Source: Rhizobium sp. CF080
GTDB lineage: Bacteria > Pseudomonadota > Alphaproteobacteria > Rhizobiales > Rhizobiaceae
DNA length: 64,000 nucleotides
Direction: 5' to 3'
NCBI RefSeq assembly: GCF_000282095.2
Contig: NZ_AKKC02000004.1
Coordinates: forward strand, 496,001-560,000
Position numbers and translations under genes: made by a program. The notes under the pieces were generated by a model, which was not told the origin of the DNA, ran no database searches, and was given only the letters and a program-made list of their open reading frames with translations. This document shows, one piece after another, positions 61,016 through 64,000 of this stretch. Positions within the stretch are counted from its first letter, which is position 1. Every line of letters begins with the position of its first letter.

Positions 61016-61960
61016 CTACCGCCATGTCTCCATGAGCTCTGGAAGTGCAAGCTGTGCGACAGCGCGCAGCCTAGTGGCCTGTTCGACATCGACGAAGCGA
61101 TAGGGCCATCGCAGCCGCGTGCCCACCGGCCCCCAATCGCCGATCGCCGCGAGCAGTTTGTCGAGTGCCGCGTTGGAATATCCCTGATCGCGACGAAACG
61201 GAACGATGTGATAGTCCATGAAGGCACAGATGCGGCTTTCGATCTCGAGCGCTGTGCCGATATCGGTGCGCATGAGGTCCGTCCAGGCTTGCGCTCCCCG
61301 GGGGCTGAGGCAGGCGACGTTTGAAAACGCGCCCGCGGCGACCCCGTGTTTTGTGCCGGTTGCCAGATGATGGCCGGGAACGAACAGCGAAAATTCCGCG
61401 AGATTCGCACGCGCATCGGCATACCACCGGGCGTCCCCGTCGGCGAGCTTGATGCCGACGACCGAAGGGCAGGGGCCGCAGACATCGGCGAGCTCGGCGG
61501 GCGTGAGGACCCGCTTGGCATGCGGTGGATTGTAGAGGATGAGCGGGATACCGTCCGCGACATCCGATGCGCGGTGCAGGAAGTCCATGGCTTCCGGGTT
61601 GGTCAGGGGCCACCAGTCGGGAAGGATGACCTGGATGGCCATCGGCTTCAGAGGTACCGCACGGCGCAGGCGATCCAGCATGATATGCGGATCGGGCTGG
61701 CAGGCGCCGATGACAAAGGGCATATGGGCCGCTCGGCAACGGCTTGCCAGCGTCTCCTGGATACGGTCGTATTCCGCTTCCGTCTGGTTGTGGAATTCGC
61801 CGGCCGTACCATTCGAATAGATGCCGTCGACGTTAGCCGCGATCAGGATGTCGACCTCTTCGCCGAGCTTGGCAAAATCGATGCTGTCGTCTGCCGCGAT
61901 CGGCAGCAGCAGGCTCGCCCAATTGCCGGCGATCGGGTGTCGGCGCGTCTGCATCGTCAT
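61016..61960 (-). CDS. Dihydrodipicolinate synthase/N-acetylneuraminate lyase family protein
   Basis: A 314-residue (beta/alpha)8 aldolase; start MTMQTRRHP with GGGAGGTAAG upstream. The Schiff-base Lys171 is in VVGIKLADG and the catalytic Tyr143 in ILYNPPHAKR; the N-terminal SNGTAGEFHNQT replaces the GTTGE block, as in many paralogues acting on keto-sugar acids or hydroxyproline derivatives. It is unlikely to be the lysine-pathway DapA. It lies ten bases after the OppF-like gene, so it belongs to the transporter operon. Confidence 0.87.
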   Translation of the reverse strand: MTMQTRRHPIAGNWASLLLPIAADDSIDFAKLGEEVDILIAANVDGIYSNGTAGEFHNQTEAEYDRIQETLASRCRAAHMPFVIGACQPDPHIMLDRLRRAVPLKPMAIQVILPDWWPLTNPEAMDFLHRASDVADGIPLILYNPPHAKRVLTPAELADVCGPCPSVVGIKLADGDARWYADARANLAEFSLFVPGHHLATGTKHGVAAGAFSNVACLSPRGAQAWTDLMRTDIGTALEIESRICAFMDYHIVPFRRDQGYSNAALDKLLAAIGDWGPVGTRLRWPYRFVDVEQATRLRAVAQLALPELMETWR

Positions 61961-61970
61961 CTTACCTCCC

Positions 61971-62924
61971 TCAGTCCAGGTCATCGCGGATGCAGGCCTT
62001 GAAACGACCAGGCGTCATTTCCCGCAGTTCCGGCACGGTCTCGGTACAGGCTGGCAGCGCGTTCGGACAGCGGGTGCGGAAAACGCAGCCGCTCGGCGGA
62101 TTGGCCGGGCTCGGGATGTCGCCTTTCAAGATCTGGCGGTTACGGGGCGCGTCCGGATCGGGCGATGGGATCGCCGAGAGCAGCGCCCGCGTATAAGGAT
62201 GCTGCGGTCGGGCGTAGAGTTCGGCGCTCGGTGCGATTTCCATGATCCGGCCGAGATAAAGCACGATCACCCGGTCGCAGATATATTCGACCACCGCGAG
62301 ATCATGACTGATGAACAGCATGGTCAGGCCGAGACGCTGCTGCAGGTCACGCAGGAGATTGATGACCTGAGCCTGGATCGATACGTCGAGCGCCGAAACC
62401 GGTTCATCGGCAACGATGAATTCCGGTGCCAGCGTCAGAGCGCGGGCGATACCGATCCGCTGGCGTTGACCGCCGGAAAATTCATGGGCGTAACGATTGA
62501 CCGCATCGCCGGGGAGATCGACCTGTTCGAGCGCCTTGCGCGCCCGTTCAAGTCGTTCCTTCGACGTGCCGAGGCCCTGGATCTTCAGTCCTTCTGTCAG
62601 GATTTCCCCGATCGTCATGCGCGGTGAAAGGCTCGCGAACGGGTCCTGGAAGATATACTGCATGCGCGGCCGGGCGCGGCGCATCTCGGATGCCGAGAGG
62701 GTAGTCAGTTCGGTGCCGTCGAAACGGACGCTGCCCGCCGAAGGCTCGACGAGTCGCAGGACCGAGCGGCCGATCGTCGTCTTGCCGCTGCCGGATTCTC
62801 CGACCAGTCCGACAACCTCGCCCTTGCCGATATCGAAGGAGATTCCCTGCAGGATCGTCAGTTTCGTGCCGCGGGACTTATAGTGTTTCGCAAGGTCGCG
62901 GACGGAGAGGAGGGGATCGCTCAT
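61971..62924 (-). CDS. Oligopeptide-type ABC transporter ATPase (OppF/DppF type)
   Basis: A 317-residue ATPase: Walker A GESGSGKTT, signature FSGGQRQR, Walker B FIVADEPVSALD, and the C-terminal oligopeptide-type segment SGCVFRTRCPNALPAC with its conserved cysteines. Starts immediately after the OppD-like gene. Confidence 0.92.
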   Translation of the reverse strand: MSDPLLSVRDLAKHYKSRGTKLTILQGISFDIGKGEVVGLVGESGSGKTTIGRSVLRLVEPSAGSVRFDGTELTTLSASEMRRARPRMQYIFQDPFASLSPRMTIGEILTEGLKIQGLGTSKERLERARKALEQVDLPGDAVNRYAHEFSGGQRQRIGIARALTLAPEFIVADEPVSALDVSIQAQVINLLRDLQQRLGLTMLFISHDLAVVEYICDRVIVLYLGRIMEIAPSAELYARPQHPYTRALLSAIPSPDPDAPRNRQILKGDIPSPANPPSGCVFRTRCPNALPACTETVPELREMTPGRFKACIRDDLD

Positions 62925-63950
62925 CTAAATCTCCCGCCAACGGATGCAGCGGCTCTGGTGGCGCGGATTGACATCGGCAAGCGGCGGCACCGCCACGCGA
63001 CAGTCCTCGATCGCAAACTTGCAGCGGGGCGAAAAGGCGCAGCCGGCTGGCATATCCATCAGGCTCGGCACGACGCCCGGAATCGCGGCAAGCTTCTCGC
63101 CGGCCTGCTTCATGCGGCTTGCATCGCCGAGCTTCGGCATCGAAGCGAGTAGGCCCATCGTATAAGGGTGTTTCGGGTTGCGGAAAACCTCGTCCACCGG
63201 CCCGGTCTCGACGATCCGGCCGGCATACATGACCGCGACCCGATGGGCGATTTCCGCGACCACGCCGAGATTATGGGTCACGAAAAGCATGGCCATGCCG
63301 CGCTCCCGCTGCAGCTTCTGCAGGAGATCGAGGATTTGCGCCTGGATGGTCACGTCGAGCGCCGTCGTCGGTTCGTCGGCAATCAGCAGCGTCGGATCGC
63401 AGGCAAGTGCCATGGCGATCGTCGCGCGCTGGCGCATGCCGCCGGAGAGTTCGTGCGGATATTGCCCGGCTCGGCGTTTCGCATCCGGAATTCCGACGCT
63501 TTCCAGAAGGGTAATGGCCGCGTTCATCGCGGCTTTCCGGTCCGCCCCGCGATGAACGCGGATCGGCTCCGAAATCTGGTCGCCGATCGTGTAGACAGGG
63601 TTCAGGCTCGACATTGGCTCCTGAAAGACCATGCCGATATCGTCACCGCGAATGGAGCGCATCTCCTGTTCGCTCAATGAAACGAGATCGCTGACACTGC
63701 CGTTCTTGCGCTTCAGCTGGATACTGCCCGCGGCGATCACGCCGATCTTCCGGGTCAGCAGCCGCATGACCGAAAGGCTGGTCACCGACTTGCCCGAACC
63801 GGATTCACCGACAAGCGCCAGCGTCTCGCCGGCCGCGACTGTCAGATCGATGCCATTGACCGCCGTCATTTCGCCGGCGCGGATGCGGAAGACAGTCCTC
63901 AGCCCCTTGACGTCGAGTATGGTGTCGGCGGTCTGTCGCATGGCATCCAT
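62925..63950 (-). CDS. Oligopeptide-type ABC transporter ATPase (OppD/DppD type)
   Basis: A 341-residue ATPase: Walker A GESGSGKS, signature LSGGMRQR, Walker [14 protein letters not shown]-terminal [16 protein letters not shown]. The start ATG overlaps the TGA of the gene before it by one base; another ATG three codons later is possible. Permeases and binding protein should lie beyond the window end. Confidence 0.92.
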   Translation of the reverse strand: MDAMRQTADTILDVKGLRTVFRIRAGEMTAVNGIDLTVAAGETLALVGESGSGKSVTSLSVMRLLTRKIGVIAAGSIQLKRKNGSVSDLVSLSEQEMRSIRGDDIGMVFQEPMSSLNPVYTIGDQISEPIRVHRGADRKAAMNAAITLLESVGIPDAKRRAGQYPHELSGGMRQRATIAMALACDPTLLIADEPTTALDVTIQAQILDLLQKLQRERGMAMLFVTHNLGVVAEIAHRVAVMYAGRIVETGPVDEVFRNPKHPYTMGLLASMPKLGDASRMKQAGEKLAAIPGVVPSLMDMPAGCAFSPRCKFAIEDCRVAVPPLADVNPRHQSRCIRWREI

Positions 63951-64000
63951 CAGGAAAGAAGGCCGGTCGCGCGCAGGATCGCGTCGATCTTCGCGGTTTC
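63950..64000 (-). CDS. C-terminal end of an upstream gene cut by the window edge
   Basis: The last 16 codons in frame read [16 protein letters not shown] and a TGA that overlaps the OppD-like start by one base (TGATG). The overlap and the open frame to the window edge suggest a co-transcribed gene; too little remains to identify it. Confidence 0.5.
   Translation of the reverse strand, partial: ETAKIDAILRATGLLS

Overview
The window is GC-rich DNA of rhizobial type, most likely from a Rhizobiaceae relative such as Rhizobium, Neorhizobium or Agrobacterium. The evidence is the density of ABC uptake systems tied to LacI, GntR and LysR regulators, the many GGAGG ribosome sites with ATGA/GTGA-coupled starts, EcfG(RpoE2)-like promoters (GGAAC-N16/17-GGTT), and gene families typical of rhizobial megaplasmids or chromids. 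No rRNA, tRNA, CRISPR array, transposase, replication gene or phage gene was seen. The species is not identified; this is inference from gene content.

Layout. (1) 1-2 kb: three tandem secreted Gly/Ser/Thr-rich repeat proteins and a divergent 30-residue membrane peptide, each transcription unit preceded by an EcfG-like promoter. (2) 2-12.7 kb: a pectin/oligogalacturonide-type locus with a sugar-binding protein, an 839-residue protein of unrecognised family, a GH105 hydrolase, a GH28 enzyme, an ABC ATPase, two permeases and a LacI regulator; matching 14-bp palindromes flank the divergent promoter region. (3) 12.9-13.9 kb: a small protein with another EcfG-like promoter, and an SGNH hydrolase. 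(4) 14-21.6 kb: LacI, FAD oxidoreductase, a full sugar ABC transporter and a TIM-barrel protein, with a strong LacI-type operator. (5) 21.7-29.5 kb: a phospholipase-D-like protein, a MipA/OmpV porin-like protein beside a two-component system, and a diguanylate cyclase, with two probable gene relics. (6) 29.7-39.7 kb: a sugar-acid catabolic set (split altronate-dehydratase-type UxaA, RraA-like aldolase, SDR, zinc alcohol dehydrogenase, two enolase-superfamily dehydratases) combined with a polar-amino-acid-type ABC transporter and a GntR regulator. (7) 39.8-47.7 kb: GntR, HSL-type esterase, sugar ABC transporter with a divergent ATPase, sugar isomerase-like TIM barrel and Gfo/Idh/MocA oxidoreductase. 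(8) 47.7-50.6 kb: a MauG-type di-haem peroxidase and a chemoreceptor in tandem. (9) 51.2-60.9 kb: flavin monooxygenase, DsbA/HCCA-isomerase-like protein, atypical M19 dipeptidase, PotDABC-type transporter, carboxylesterase, LysR. (10) 61-64 kb: DapA-family protein and two oligopeptide-type ATPases, running off the window.

Most blocks share one logic: a regulator senses a plant- or soil-derived compound, an ABC transporter imports it, and linked hydrolases, dehydratases and dehydrogenases break it down. No complete new defence or mobile system is visible. The least explained items are the EcfG-linked secreted repeat proteins, the 839-residue protein of the pectin locus, the hybrid sugar-acid locus and the monooxygenase/atypical dipeptidase/PotABCD locus.
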